Made by a program: the position numbers and the translations under genes | The notes under the pieces: model-generated | The model's input: the letters and a program-made list of their open reading frames with translations, nothing else | Databases searched by the model: none | What the model was told of the DNA's origin: nothing | Part shown: positions 25,553-34,292 of the stretch, piece by piece | Position numbering within the stretch: the stretch's first letter is position 1 | Layout of the letters: each line of letters opens with the position of its first letter | From: a virus | Length of the DNA stretch: 46,502 bases | Virus record (IMG/VR): IMGVR_UViG_3300036983_000096 | Location: 1 to 46,502 of that record | Strand: one strand, 5' to 3'

Positions 25553-26722
25553 TTACAGGACCGTCCCATATAAGAACCCATCGATCTGGGTTGGAATCGG
25601 CAGAGGAGCCGACTGGAGGCGTACCCATTGTACGCTTGGGTCTTTTACTGCCCATGAGTCAGCAAAGTACTGCAATACAGCATTGCCGGCTTCCATGTCC
25701 TGTATGCATGCATATGCTCGTTTGGTTTGGGCCCCCGATGAACCGCACAACACACCGCCTGCAGGAATGAGGGATTGTCTTGCGCCATTGCCATCGATGT
25801 ATTTACCCTGGTACACCCAAATTTCACACATCGGATCGTACCAATCACAAACCTTCTGAGCTCCATTGTTCATCATTTCAGGTTTGACATCACCAATGAC
25901 CATACGACGATTTTCGAGCACTTCTTTGACTTTCGCATGATTGATGAATGCACGCCACGCAGTAAGGCTCATAACGACTTTGTCCATTGTTAATCCACTA
26001 TCATCCAAAATCAGTGTACCCCATGTATTCAATCGACCTATGGGATCGGATAGTGCGTTGGACCATAAATCATTATTAGCCAGAATCACTTTATGTGTAT
26101 TGAGCATCCCGAAATCTACAGTGCGCTTTACACCATCGCCCTCGACAAGTACGGCGCCAGTGGTCAGTGCTTGCGCTGCCATCCACTCTTCTCGGCGAAT
26201 AATCCGGTTCATCATTATCTTCAGATAACGTGCGACCTTTTTCTGGATCCGGGATTCACCGGAATCCTGTGGGCCATAGATTGTTTTCCCTGGATCTCTG
26301 ATAAGTAGATCCTGCGGGGTTAAAGCCATTTTCTCTTTGATATACGCTGGCTTAAAAGTGCTGGTTGTATACCCATCAGCAGCAACAACTTTACCCTCAA
26401 CAACCGGTGCAACAAACGCAGCCATCCGTTCGCCATCTCGTAAAATGTCAACGTCGACGGTGTCACTATCTACTGTATCTATTTCCCTAAAGAAAAGATT
26501 CAGGAGAAAGGTGGTCGGTTGACGCATGTATTGAACTGCCGCAAGAAGGGTGCGCGTAGAAAACATATCAACAGCACCAATTATCGCGACGCCTATTCCC
26601 AACCCAATATCAGATCCCGCTGCCGCGATATTGGTTTGATTGGGTAGCACCAGAGACAGCAATACAACCGGGGCGATAAAAATCGCCAGATACCAGAAGA
26701 GGCTCTCGAAAAACTTTTTCAT
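25553..26722 (-). CDS. major capsid protein, gpE family
   Basis: This 389-residue protein forms the head shell. From about residue 53 the sequence follows the lambda gpE family (FFREIDTVDSDTVDVDIL, then GYTTSTFKPAYIKEK, and the C-terminal YACIQDMEAG and RLQSAPLPIP segments). The first ~52 residues are an extra stretch with two hydrophobic segments (residues ~6-27 and ~38-52), which lambda gpE lacks. AAAGG precedes ATG 26722, so I kept this start. An ATG at 26566 would give a normal gpE length but has a weak ribosome-binding site. The extra part could be a processed leader or a membrane-targeting segment. Confidence 0.88.
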   Translation of the reverse strand: MKKFFESLFWYLAIFIAPVVLLSLVLPNQTNIAAAGSDIGLGIGVAIIGAVDMFSTRTLLAAVQYMRQPTTFLLNLFFREIDTVDSDTVDVDILRDGERMAAFVAPVVEGKVVAADGYTTSTFKPAYIKEKMALTPQDLLIRDPGKTIYGPQDSGESRIQKKVARYLKIMMNRIIRREEWMAAQALTTGAVLVEGDGVKRTVDFGMLNTHKVILANNDLWSNALSDPIGRLNTWGTLILDDSGLTMDKVVMSLTAWRAFINHAKVKEVLENRRMVIGDVKPEMMNNGAQKVCDWYDPMCEIWVYQGKYIDGNGARQSLIPAGGVLCGSSGAQTKRAYACIQDMEAGNAVLQYFADSWAVKDPSVQWVRLQSAPLPIPTQIDGFLYGTVL

Positions 26723-26797
26723 AAAAAATCCTTTTTAAAAAGGTAAATACGGTTTACGATTACGAATTACAAAAACATTCTCATTACGTCACCGCAG

Positions 26798-27436
26798 TTA
26801 CTGCGCTGACGACGCTGCTAAAAAGATCGAGCGTGCTCGAAGCTGTTCCGCATGATCTGCAACAACCGATGCACCACCAAAAACAAGTGCTGCACTGTTG
26901 AACTGACCAACATCATAAACCGGTGCATTGACAACATCGGCTGCTGTGGCGTCAATTGCTTCAGAAAGAACGCACTCAGCAATGTGACTTCCGTCCGTGT
27001 TCGCCTTATTGCATGCGCGGTATTTTCCACTTCCCGCAGCGACCGTAAGTGTGAATGAATCACCAACGACGAAATCGTTTGCACCATCTGCGATCGTAAT
27101 CGCGAAATGACCATTGGTATAGGCAACCGCTATAGTCAGATCTGCCATACGAATGCCGTCCGGGTCCACCACCTGGAATCTACCAGCGTTAGCCGCTGCG
27201 GCTATGCAGGTAAGCTTATAAGCGCCAACCTTTGCTTTTGCGCCAACAGTAATAGCTCCGGCAACACCATCACCTGTGTTACCAGCAGTTGCAGCAATAC
27301 TACCTGCACCGGTAATGATCTTCCCGAGCACTGTGCCGCGGCCCAATACTCCTTCGCCGGATAGTACCGTGACATGTTTTGTCACGATGTCAAAATCGCC
27401 ACCGATCAGGCGATCTGGGGTATGAGTCTCACTCAT
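26798..27436 (-). CDS. head decoration protein, gpD family
   Basis: This 212-residue protein is about twice lambda gpD. The N-terminal GDFDIVTKHVTVLSGEGVLGRGTVLGK and the C-terminal Asp/Ala-rich segment fit the gpD superfamily. A central ~90-residue Ala/Gly/Thr-rich beta insert enlarges it. It lies between the protease/scaffold and the capsid gene, as in lambda. It should stabilise the capsid after expansion. Confidence 0.8.
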   Translation of the reverse strand: MSETHTPDRLIGGDFDIVTKHVTVLSGEGVLGRGTVLGKIITGAGSIAATAGNTGDGVAGAITVGAKAKVGAYKLTCIAAAANAGRFQVVDPDGIRMADLTIAVAYTNGHFAITIADGANDFVVGDSFTLTVAAGSGKYRACNKANTDGSHIAECVLSEAIDATAADVVNAPVYDVGQFNSAALVFGGASVVADHAEQLRARSIFLAASSAQ

Positions 27437-27477
27437 TGTTCCTCCTGGAATCTGGTTATTATTTCAATGCCCGGTTT

Positions 27478-27921
27478 TTAAACAGTAATCTCGTCTGCCA
27501 ATTTCGCCATAGCTTTTCCCAGCTCCTCTTCCGCAGCTGCAGCAGCAGAACTAGCAGGAGCATTCGATTCGATAGTTCGGATCTGGGCCGCAAGGTCTCT
27601 GCCGTCTGCAGTGATCGCAGTTGCAATCGTAGTAGTGGCCGTTGCCTGCGCTTCAAGAATTTTTACTGCAACGCTTTCCTTTGTTGCAGTAGCATCGAGT
27701 AAAGCGGCATCGATCGCTGCCTGTCCCGCAAGACCAGCGGCTGTCTTAAGCGACAAAATACCCTGAATTCGGCCGCGCTCTTTAGTAGCAGCTTCGGTAG
27801 ATGCTGCCGAAATGGCTGCAAGCTGTACTGCCTGAGCTTCGTCCGATGCAGCTTTTTTACCGGCATCGAGTACTGCGCTGTAAACTTCAGGATGCTTTGT
27901 CTGGAGCTCTGTGATATTCAT
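27478..27921 (-). CDS. nested scaffold protein (Nu3-like internal start)
   Basis: ATG 27921 lies in frame inside the protease gene, with GAAGGAGGG ending 8 nt upstream. It gives a 147-residue helical, Ala-rich protein identical to the C-terminus of the protease. Lambda makes Nu3 in the same way from the 3' end of gene C. It should form the inner scaffold of the prohead and be removed by the protease. Confidence 0.8.
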   Translation of the reverse strand: MNITELQTKHPEVYSAVLDAGKKAASDEAQAVQLAAISAASTEAATKERGRIQGILSLKTAAGLAGQAAIDAALLDATATKESVAVKILEAQATATTTIATAITADGRDLAAQIRTIESNAPASSAAAAAEEELGKAMAKLADEITV

Positions 27922-28773
27922 AAAGAATCCCTCCTTCGGGGTGACGTTATATTGTGAAAGAATCTTTTCCAAACTACCGACTTCATCTATCATGCCCGCG
28001 GAAAGAGCTCTTGATGCAACCATTACTCCGCCCTCGCCAAAATCACTTACAACCTTATCGCTCGTCACTCCGCGGTGTCTGGCGACCGCCGAAATAAAAA
28101 TATCAGCAAGATCATCAACAATTTTTTGAACCTCTGCCCGTCCCGCTTCACTACTGGGACTGAGCCGTTTCTTGGGACTTTGAGAGGACACAATTTCTAT
28201 TTCTTTAAGCCCGTTCTTTTTGTCCCACTCCGACCAATCCGTATACGTCGACACTACCCCGATTGACCCGACCTCGGATGTATCGGCAGCCACAATCCGG
28301 TCTGCTGCTGTAGCAATCCAATAAGCTGCTGAGGCACCCAGGCCATACACATATGCGACAATCGGTTTTTTTCCACGGGACTCGTAGATATACGTAGCAA
28401 GTTCGGATACTCCCGTGATGTCTCCACCAGGGGAATCGATGTTCAAAACGATAGCTTCAACTGTGGGGTCCTCGATCGCAACTGTCAAATCCTTGGCAAT
28501 CGTGGCAATAGATGCAGCACTTGACCACGAAGAAAAGTATCCACCACGGGGGACGATTGAACCTATGATCGGGATAATTGCTACCGAGCCACGAGTATCG
28601 GTTCGCCTGCTTCCAGGAAGTGGCTCGCCGTCCCTTACCTGTAAAGCATTGCGAACTTCGGTATTGAGTTCGTTTAAAGAAAGGTTGCGTTTCGCAATAC
28701 CAACAATGGTTTCCAGAACTTCACGGGTAATTGCCCACCTGTGACTCGAAAGCCAATCAACCACGTGATTCAT
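27478..28773 (-). CDS. S49 capsid maturation protease with scaffold domain
   Basis: This 431-residue protein combines a SppA/gpC-like S49 peptidase (residues ~60-280) and a scaffold-like C-terminus (~285-431), rich in Ala, Thr and charged residues and predicted helical. The likely catalytic Ser lies in GLGASAAYW, and the NIDSPGG motif is the typical oxyanion region. It overlaps the portal stop by 4 bp. The second half begins with an in-frame ATG at 27921 behind a strong GAAGGAGGG site, so a separate scaffold (Nu3-like) is probably made. Confidence 0.9.
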   Translation of the reverse strand: MNHVVDWLSSHRWAITREVLETIVGIAKRNLSLNELNTEVRNALQVRDGEPLPGSRRTDTRGSVAIIPIIGSIVPRGGYFSSWSSAASIATIAKDLTVAIEDPTVEAIVLNIDSPGGDITGVSELATYIYESRGKKPIVAYVYGLGASAAYWIATAADRIVAADTSEVGSIGVVSTYTDWSEWDKKNGLKEIEIVSSQSPKKRLSPSSEAGRAEVQKIVDDLADIFISAVARHRGVTSDKVVSDFGEGGVMVASRALSAGMIDEVGSLEKILSQYNVTPKEGFFMNITELQTKHPEVYSAVLDAGKKAASDEAQAVQLAAISAASTEAATKERGRIQGILSLKTAAGLAGQAAIDAALLDATATKESVAVKILEAQATATTTIATAITADGRDLAAQIRTIESNAPASSAAAAAEEELGKAMAKLADEITV

Positions 28774-30362
28774 TTATCCTCCTGCGAATTATCAGAATTA
28801 TCTTCCTGGTCTTCCTTATCTTCCTGGTCTTTTAGATCCTTATCTTTTGTGCCGTCAACCACGGTTGGTGCACCGTACTTTTCGGTGACCAATCTCTCTT
28901 CACGGGCGCCACGATCAGACATGGAATCCCAGTCATCACCGTCAATAAGAGCAGTTTCTTTGCTGTACGTTGACAAACGGCTCTGAATTCGCATTACAGC
29001 GGCTTTAGTCTCAACAACGGGATTGATCTGACCTTGACCTTGACCCAGCCAGCGAGATCCGCTCCATGCTTCTCGTGTCGCAATACTGTCAATAAATCCA
29101 GGTGCTTCTATTCGCCTTTTTAGAACTGATTCAAGAAGCCACATTCGGTATATGGGCTTACAGAACTGGCGCTCCACATTGACCACACGATGCATGTTAC
29201 ATGATTTGTAGGCCTCGAGGAGAGCCGCGCGCGCAGCGCTATATGATGATTCAAAATGAGAGATCAAAACTTCATACGGCATACCGATTGCAGTTCCAAC
29301 TTGTTTCATCATTGAAGAGAAGAATGGATCATAGGCGGCATTGGGACGTTTTGCATCTGCAATCTGTACCTCTTCCTCATCTGCTAATGAGATGATGTTG
29401 CCGGGGCCCATTTCATAAACGTTTTTATCATCATCGTTCTCATTGGGTTTTGAAACCTGACGATCTGTGGAAATACCATTACCGAGTATATCTGTACTGC
29501 CGGACGACGTTTTGACAAAAACTGTAAAAAACGAACTTACAACTGCAGCCATGAGCTCTGCTTCACTTAACCTGGTTGCCTGCTTCAGGGTTTCGATTAC
29601 CGGTGCAAGAAGAGGTACACCCCTGCGTTGCCCAGGGCGCAGTTTATCGTAAATATGAAACACTTGACGGAAACCGGTGCGCTTTGCAAATGCCTCAATT
29701 CGAACCCAGTCATTATTAAAAAATCCGAGACCACCCGGGTGACGCTTTGAAATGTGGTATGCTACGGGTGCCCCATCAGTGTCGACTTCCACACCGCCGG
29801 CTATCGTCTCGTCGTCTATTTTACCCAAGGGATTTGAGACCATGTCGGCTTCGAGGATTTTTATTCTGAGATCGTAAACAGACCCGGGACGAGGTATTGA
29901 CATGGGTAAATAAAAAACATCTCCGCTTGACAATTTAGAAATGTAAGACAAAGTCTGAAGTTGATAAAAATCACATGTGCGTTCTGCATCACAATCGTTG
30001 TTTTCTGCCCAAATCCTGAACTCTCGCTCAACGTTTTGTTCCCATTCTTCGGCTTGTTCGGCTGTAAGTTTTAAAAACTTACTATCTATCCGTGCTTGTA
30101 ATGTTAGCCCATATCCTACTACGTGGGTCTTATATTTATCGACTGCGGCTGCCGCAATCGGGCTATTCATGATCAGATCACGGGATGATGCTCGCATTTC
30201 CTCCAGTTTAGGTATTGTGTCTGCATCGGCAGATAGCGCGGATGGATTCCATCCGCGCATCGATCGCCGCGATGAGCCACTTGAAATATACCCTGAGGAG
30301 GCAAGTTTTCGACCAAGGTAGTCGAAGAGGATCGGACTTTGGGGATTGTGTTTGGCGCGCAT
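28770..30362 (-). CDS. portal protein, lambda gpB family
   Basis: This 530-residue protein forms the dodecameric portal ring for DNA packaging and head-tail joining. The sequence has the family's features: an N-terminal SRRSMRGWNP segment, NSPIAAAAVDKYKTHVVGYG, and the central RRGVPLLAPVIETLKQ. The acidic C-terminal tail is rich in Asp, Glu and Lys. I chose ATG 30362; a GTG at 30389 would add 9 residues. Neither has a clear ribosome-binding site, although the gene is certain. It overlaps the protease gene by 4 bp. Confidence 0.9.
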   Translation of the reverse strand: MRAKHNPQSPILFDYLGRKLASSGYISSGSSRRSMRGWNPSALSADADTIPKLEEMRASSRDLIMNSPIAAAAVDKYKTHVVGYGLTLQARIDSKFLKLTAEQAEEWEQNVEREFRIWAENNDCDAERTCDFYQLQTLSYISKLSSGDVFYLPMSIPRPGSVYDLRIKILEADMVSNPLGKIDDETIAGGVEVDTDGAPVAYHISKRHPGGLGFFNNDWVRIEAFAKRTGFRQVFHIYDKLRPGQRRGVPLLAPVIETLKQATRLSEAELMAAVVSSFFTVFVKTSSGSTDILGNGISTDRQVSKPNENDDDKNVYEMGPGNIISLADEEEVQIADAKRPNAAYDPFFSSMMKQVGTAIGMPYEVLISHFESSYSAARAALLEAYKSCNMHRVVNVERQFCKPIYRMWLLESVLKRRIEAPGFIDSIATREAWSGSRWLGQGQGQINPVVETKAAVMRIQSRLSTYSKETALIDGDDWDSMSDRGAREERLVTEKYGAPTVVDGTKDKDLKDQEDKEDQEDNSDNSQEDK

Positions 30363-30454
30363 GGTTAAAATATAGCGCCAAATATTCACTTACAACAGAC
30401 ACCAAAACGGACCAATAAGGTCCACGCGGGCACATCCGGTGCCAATTAGTGCCA

Positions 30455-30679
30455 TTAAATATCTACCGGCATCACTCTTTTCACCCGGGGAGCACCGCTT
30501 CCCGTGGAAATTCGATCAACCAGACGTTGCCATTCGATACGTCCCTTACGTATTTCTGCCAGATCTGCCCTGGTAACAGACCTATTACCGATCTGATAGG
30601 CCTGACCTTTGAGTATTGCCGCTTCTGCAGATATGTATGCGGCAAGCATTTCGGTTGCCTGAACAAGTGACGTTCCCAT
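30455..30679 (-). CDS. head-tail joining protein, gpW-like
   Basis: This 74-residue helical protein matches the pattern of gpW/DUF6148 joiners (AYISAEAAILKGQAYQIGNRSVTRADL). It lies between the terminase and the portal, as in lambda. GAGAGG precedes ATG 30679. It should seal the portal before tail attachment. Confidence 0.82.
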   Translation of the reverse strand: MGTSLVQATEMLAAYISAEAAILKGQAYQIGNRSVTRADLAEIRKGRIEWQRLVDRISTGSGAPRVKRVMPVDI

Positions 30680-30702
30680 AGTACACCTCTCTTTCGTAAA
30701 TG

Positions 30703-30873
30703 TTAAAAAATGTCCCGCTCTATCCGTTCTACGACAACAAATTTCCGGTTGGGCCTTTTAATTCTTATCTCTGTGCAAATTTGGATTGCAGTTTCACATC
30801 TATTTGTTTCTGCAATCTGCATTCTATCTTTCGAGTTAACTTTTTCGATAACATAGGATTTTCTTTCTCTCAT
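30703..30873 (-). CDS. small hypothetical protein (56 aa)
   Basis: This 56-residue basic protein starts at an ATGA overlap with the terminase stop, with GAGGGGCTC before it. It is rich in Arg, Lys, Glu and Ile and may be a small nucleic-acid-binding or connector protein. It is short but well packed between terL and the gpW-like gene. Confidence 0.6.
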   Translation of the reverse strand: MRERKSYVIEKVNSKDRMQIAETNRCETAIQICTEIRIKRPNRKFVVVERIERDIF

Positions 30874-32765
30874 ATTTGAGCCCCTCGCGATATAACACGC
30901 CGGGCTTTTTTTGCAACCGGTCGTGTGAAGTCTGATTGATAAACCCGTTTTTCCTGTGCCAACAACTCAAGGTTCGGGTTCAAAACCTTGAGAGCTGCGT
31001 ATGCATAAACAAAACAGTCGAGTGCTTCATTACGTTTACCAGCCGGCAGATCCCACTGGCTTTTAGGGAGACCAGCAGAGTGCCGGATCAACTTTCTTTC
31101 CGCTGTCAGCTGGTCGAAAAACTTTTCATCTACGGTATCCGGAAAGTGGATATATCCGGGACCGGGCTTTACAATGTTTTTTAAATTCGCATAGAGATAA
31201 TCCTTTCCTTGATCTGCACCAACAAGAATGAGGTATACACCATTTTTCTGTTTTGATGCCCTACTTACAATACCACGCCCTGCGCCTGCCATGCCCTTTA
31301 TAGCCCAAACGCGACGCCATTGTCGAGGTAGAACAAACCCGTAAACTTCATCGGTCGCATGGCCTTGCGAGTCTATACAAGTAGTAGCGATATTCATCAT
31401 TGCACCCGACCGGTGTTCCCATTGCATTAACAAGTGCTGATCTACCAATTCCCAAACATCGCTCTGCTTTGTATTTCCCAGAAATATGCAATGGTCAATC
31501 AACCAGCACTCGCCTTTTTCACCCCAACCATAAACAGAAATCTCTACGCGATCGTCATGGGTATCCGCTCCCGCAGTCAAGCATAAGACCCCTTCCGGAA
31601 CAATTGCATCGTATTTCTCGACGCGTTTTGCTAACCAATGGGAATCAATCGTTGGAGTAATTTCCGAAAACACTTCTCCAAGAACAGTGTTTACCCATAC
31701 TTTTCGAAGAAGTGGATCCCCGATCGCAGCCAGGTGAGAACGTACAGCATCAACCCATGAGAACCAGCCCAGAGGAGAATATAGCGCTGACAGATGAAAC
31801 CCCGCCATCTTCGCCTTTGGCTTATGCTTAATCCACTGCCCATGCTCGAGCATCCATGGCTTGTGATATTCTCTAATTTCTGCTTTACAGTGGTCACATT
31901 TTAAATGTACACTATCTTCAATTAGAGCCCCGGAATCATCTGTCAAATACTTTATGTTTGACCACTTAATAATCTGTGGCTTTTTACAGTAAGGGCAGGG
32001 AACATAGAAATATCGTTGATCACTCTCATTGAACTTTTTTTCAATACGGGAAGATCCGGCAATGGTTGGAGTACTTGCGTAAAAACGTTTTTTCCTACTA
32101 AAATTTGTCGTCCTACGAATTGCGAGCTCCAGCGGATCCCCTTCACCATCGGCATCCCGGGGATATCCATCTATTTCGTCCGCATATAGATATCGAGCCG
32201 GCATCGAGCGCAATCCAGCTGCGCTATTCGCACCGGTAATTTTAAGTATTCCACCAGGGAAGTCCTTCTGTAGTGTCGTGTTCCCCTTGTCTCTGCTTTT
32301 ATTGTCCGAAACTTTACCTTTCAGTTGCTCACATGCAGCAATTGACGGCTGCAAACGTTGCTTAGAATTCGTTTTTGCCTGATCAATTGTAGGTTCTACC
32401 CATAGAATCGGACCCGGCGCATTTGCCATGTTGTAAATAATGCAATTCATCATGGTTTCGGTAGCAGCAATCTGTGACCCCTTCATAAAAGCAACGTCCT
32501 CGGTGTGCGATGAGGGAGACAATTCATCCATAATCTCGCGCATATATGGCACCCTGGATGTCCTCCACTGACCTGGTTCACCTGATGCCTCTGAGGGGAT
32601 AATCCTGTTTTCGTCGGACCAGTCTGCGATTGATATTTCCGGAGGAGGTCTAAAACCTTCAAGGAAATAGCTTAAGCAGTCCTGTATGGGTTTGTCGAAA
32701 TCGGTTTCGGACAAATCACATTTGTCATTAATGGTATTATTTTCACAAACCGTCAAACTTACCAT
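30870..32765 (-). CDS. terL: terminase large subunit, lambda gpA family
   Basis: This 631-residue protein is the ATPase-nuclease that packages DNA and cuts cohesive ends. It shows the gpA-family N-terminal ATPase (FMKGSQIAATETMMN near residue 95, ILWVEPTIDQAK, Walker B YADEIDG near 195), a CPYC...CDHC zinc pair near ~257-300, and a C-terminal nuclease starting with ADTHDDR near residue 400. ATG 32765 lies inside the end of the small subunit gene. The family suggests cos packaging. Confidence 0.95.
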   Translation of the reverse strand: MVSLTVCENNTINDKCDLSETDFDKPIQDCLSYFLEGFRPPPEISIADWSDENRIIPSEASGEPGQWRTSRVPYMREIMDELSPSSHTEDVAFMKGSQIAATETMMNCIIYNMANAPGPILWVEPTIDQAKTNSKQRLQPSIAACEQLKGKVSDNKSRDKGNTTLQKDFPGGILKITGANSAAGLRSMPARYLYADEIDGYPRDADGEGDPLELAIRRTTNFSRKKRFYASTPTIAGSSRIEKKFNESDQRYFYVPCPYCKKPQIIKWSNIKYLTDDSGALIEDSVHLKCDHCKAEIREYHKPWMLEHGQWIKHKPKAKMAGFHLSALYSPLGWFSWVDAVRSHLAAIGDPLLRKVWVNTVLGEVFSEITPTIDSHWLAKRVEKYDAIVPEGVLCLTAGADTHDDRVEISVYGWGEKGECWLIDHCIFLGNTKQSDVWELVDQHLLMQWEHRSGAMMNIATTCIDSQGHATDEVYGFVLPRQWRRVWAIKGMAGAGRGIVSRASKQKNGVYLILVGADQGKDYLYANLKNIVKPGPGYIHFPDTVDEKFFDQLTAERKLIRHSAGLPKSQWDLPAGKRNEALDCFVYAYAALKVLNPNLELLAQEKRVYQSDFTRPVAKKARRVISRGAQI

Positions 32766-33429
32766 CAGCCAATTTCCTCATGCCTTGTTTTAATTCGCCG
32801 TTCATGATGTCCTGTATTTCTTTCTCATCAACAACAACCATTTCGGCGACGTTTTGCCGTTGAATGTCTAACAGATTTCTTATGAATGCTGCCAGAATTG
32901 GAGATATTCGAGGGGGTATATTGAGAATGTTTTGCTGTATGGTCTGTGAATAATTGAAAAGTTTCACCATCAATGCGTCTTTGGGTACCAGGGCATTCCT
33001 CTTTTCCCAATATTCAAGCTCTGCCGTTTTAGCTGCAAACTTTTCACGGAGAGCCCGGTCCTTGTAATATGAGTCAACGTCCTCATTCGACTTCTCGGAT
33101 TTCTTCTTTCCTGGATCCGGCTTCGATTGTTCCGGAATGAGATCATTGATAAATGATTGTGCTTCGCCATCCGGAGCAACATACTGTGGGCTGCAGATAG
33201 AATCATCGGTTTTCCCAGCTTGCCGGCGAGTTGGTATTCGCTGTTGATCGAGATCTGTCTTTTGCTGCCAGTCGAGATCTGCTTGATCGGAATCGAGAAA
33301 CTTGAATATTCTGCATCCATGTGGCTCTTCTTTGGTGACAACAATCCGATTGTTCTTAATGGCCTCCTGGACAGAAGATAACGATACTCCCCGGTGCCTT
33401 GCGTATTCTCGTAGTGTCATTAGAGTCAT
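32743..33429 (-). CDS. terS: terminase small subunit (gpNu1-like)
   Basis: This 228-residue protein recognises the packaging site. The N-terminus is a winged helix-turn-helix (TLREYARHRGVSLSSVQEAIK, residues 4-24) as in gpNu1. The middle is charged and the C-terminal ~90 residues are helical, as for the large-subunit-binding part. It is the first gene of the late operon and lies 12 bp from the TGACCA repeats. It overlaps terL by 23 bp. Confidence 0.85.
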   Translation of the reverse strand: MTLMTLREYARHRGVSLSSVQEAIKNNRIVVTKEEPHGCRIFKFLDSDQADLDWQQKTDLDQQRIPTRRQAGKTDDSICSPQYVAPDGEAQSFINDLIPEQSKPDPGKKKSEKSNEDVDSYYKDRALREKFAAKTAELEYWEKRNALVPKDALMVKLFNYSQTIQQNILNIPPRISPILAAFIRNLLDIQRQNVAEMVVVDEKEIQDIMNGELKQGMRKLADGKFDGL

Positions 33430-33441
33430 ATATTCGATCTC

Positions 33442-33480
33442 TGGTCATGTATGACCACGGGTGACCAGGCCCGTTGGTCA
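33442..33480. repeat. TGACCA repeat cluster next to terS (possible cosB)
   Basis: Four copies of TGGTCA/TGACCA occur at 33442, 33452, 33462 and 33475. The first two form a 14-bp palindrome GGTCAT-GT-ATGACC. They begin 13 bp upstream of terS. In lambda the terminase-binding R sites lie in the same place relative to nu1, so these may be terminase sites, or operators of the late promoter. Confidence 0.55.
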
Positions 33481-33831
33481 TGTGTTTATAAATGCAAAAA
33501 ACGGGCAAAAATGAGCAGTGCTCTTTTTGTCCGGGGTGACAGGACCGGGGTTTGTTGTCAGCTAAATAAAAGCTGGGCGGCTTTGCCAACCCCCTCGGGA
33601 TGCTTCTCCAGAGGGACCCGTATGAGTGAAGGGGAGCCAGTATGCAGCTCACCCTCCCTGGGTTCATTCTGGGTTATTCGTGAGACACTACATGGTACAC
33701 CTCTGTCGATAATAGTTTAATAATGATTGTTGACGTGTGAATCATTATGATGCGACATACAAAAACAATATAGTGTGCGGTTTTGTTTTTCAGGGACAAG
33801 GTTTAACCGATATTCGGTAGGTGTTTGCAGG

Positions 33832-34145
33832 TGCTTACACTGCTTACATGTGTGCTTACATCTTTTGCTTACACTTACTTATATATATATCAATACTTTA
33901 TATTATTATATGTATATGTAAGCAGTATAATAAAGAAAATCGCGAATATATATAGAGGTAATGTGACTACCTTTTGATAACCATTACCGGAATAGAAACC
34001 GTATATATATAAATGTAAAAACTTGCTTATCGCGCTAACGTTTACAATTGATAGCTATAAGCCATTCATAATAGGACTGATAGGGGTAAGCAAAGCTGTA
34101 AGCGGATTGCGTAAGCAGTAAGCAGCTCAGGGCAGATGTGCTTAC
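33832..34145. repeat. paired iteron arrays (GCTTAC) around an AT-rich core
   Basis: GCTTAC occurs at 33833, 33842, 33854, 33867 and 34140. Its complement GTAAGC occurs at 33918, 34086, 34098, 34111 and 34118. Nine of the ten are TGCTTAC. Spacing in both clusters is mainly 9-13 bp, about one helical turn. The stretch between them (33876-34085) is AT-rich with TATATA runs. This is the layout of an iteron origin, or of a partition or operator site. There is no replication initiator gene next to it. Confidence 0.7.
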
Positions 34146-34292
34146 GCAATAATATTACCTATTGTTAACTTATATAATAAGGTACGTACATTAATTATGT
34201 GAATTCATTTTTGGGGTGAATATGTGATGTGCAGTTTTATGAAAAACAATATAGGAAATAATCGGAGAATGTTGGTAATTATATTACGATAA

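Larger units (their letters stand above)
33430..34292. other. non-coding region: packaging-like and origin-like signals
   Basis: There is no convincing gene in these 863 bp. The part next to terS holds four TGACCA sites (33442-33480). The middle (33500-33720) is GC-rich with small inverted repeats and is the expected place for cosN, which I could not locate. The right part (33832-34145) holds ten GCTTAC/GTAAGC repeats around an AT-rich core. Apparent ORFs here have poor codon patterns and no ribosome-binding site. The late promoter should also be here, but no clear -35/-10 pair stands out. Confidence 0.75.

Noticed and set aside
33451-33720. Plus-strand ORF in the terminase upstream region
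   Set aside because: Rich in Cys, Arg and Ser with no start signal, and it crosses the repeats that look like packaging signals.
33838-33925. Tandem GCTTAC repeats as a CRISPR-like or simple satellite array
   Set aside because: The units are too short, occur in both directions and have helical-turn spacing, which fits protein-binding iterons better.
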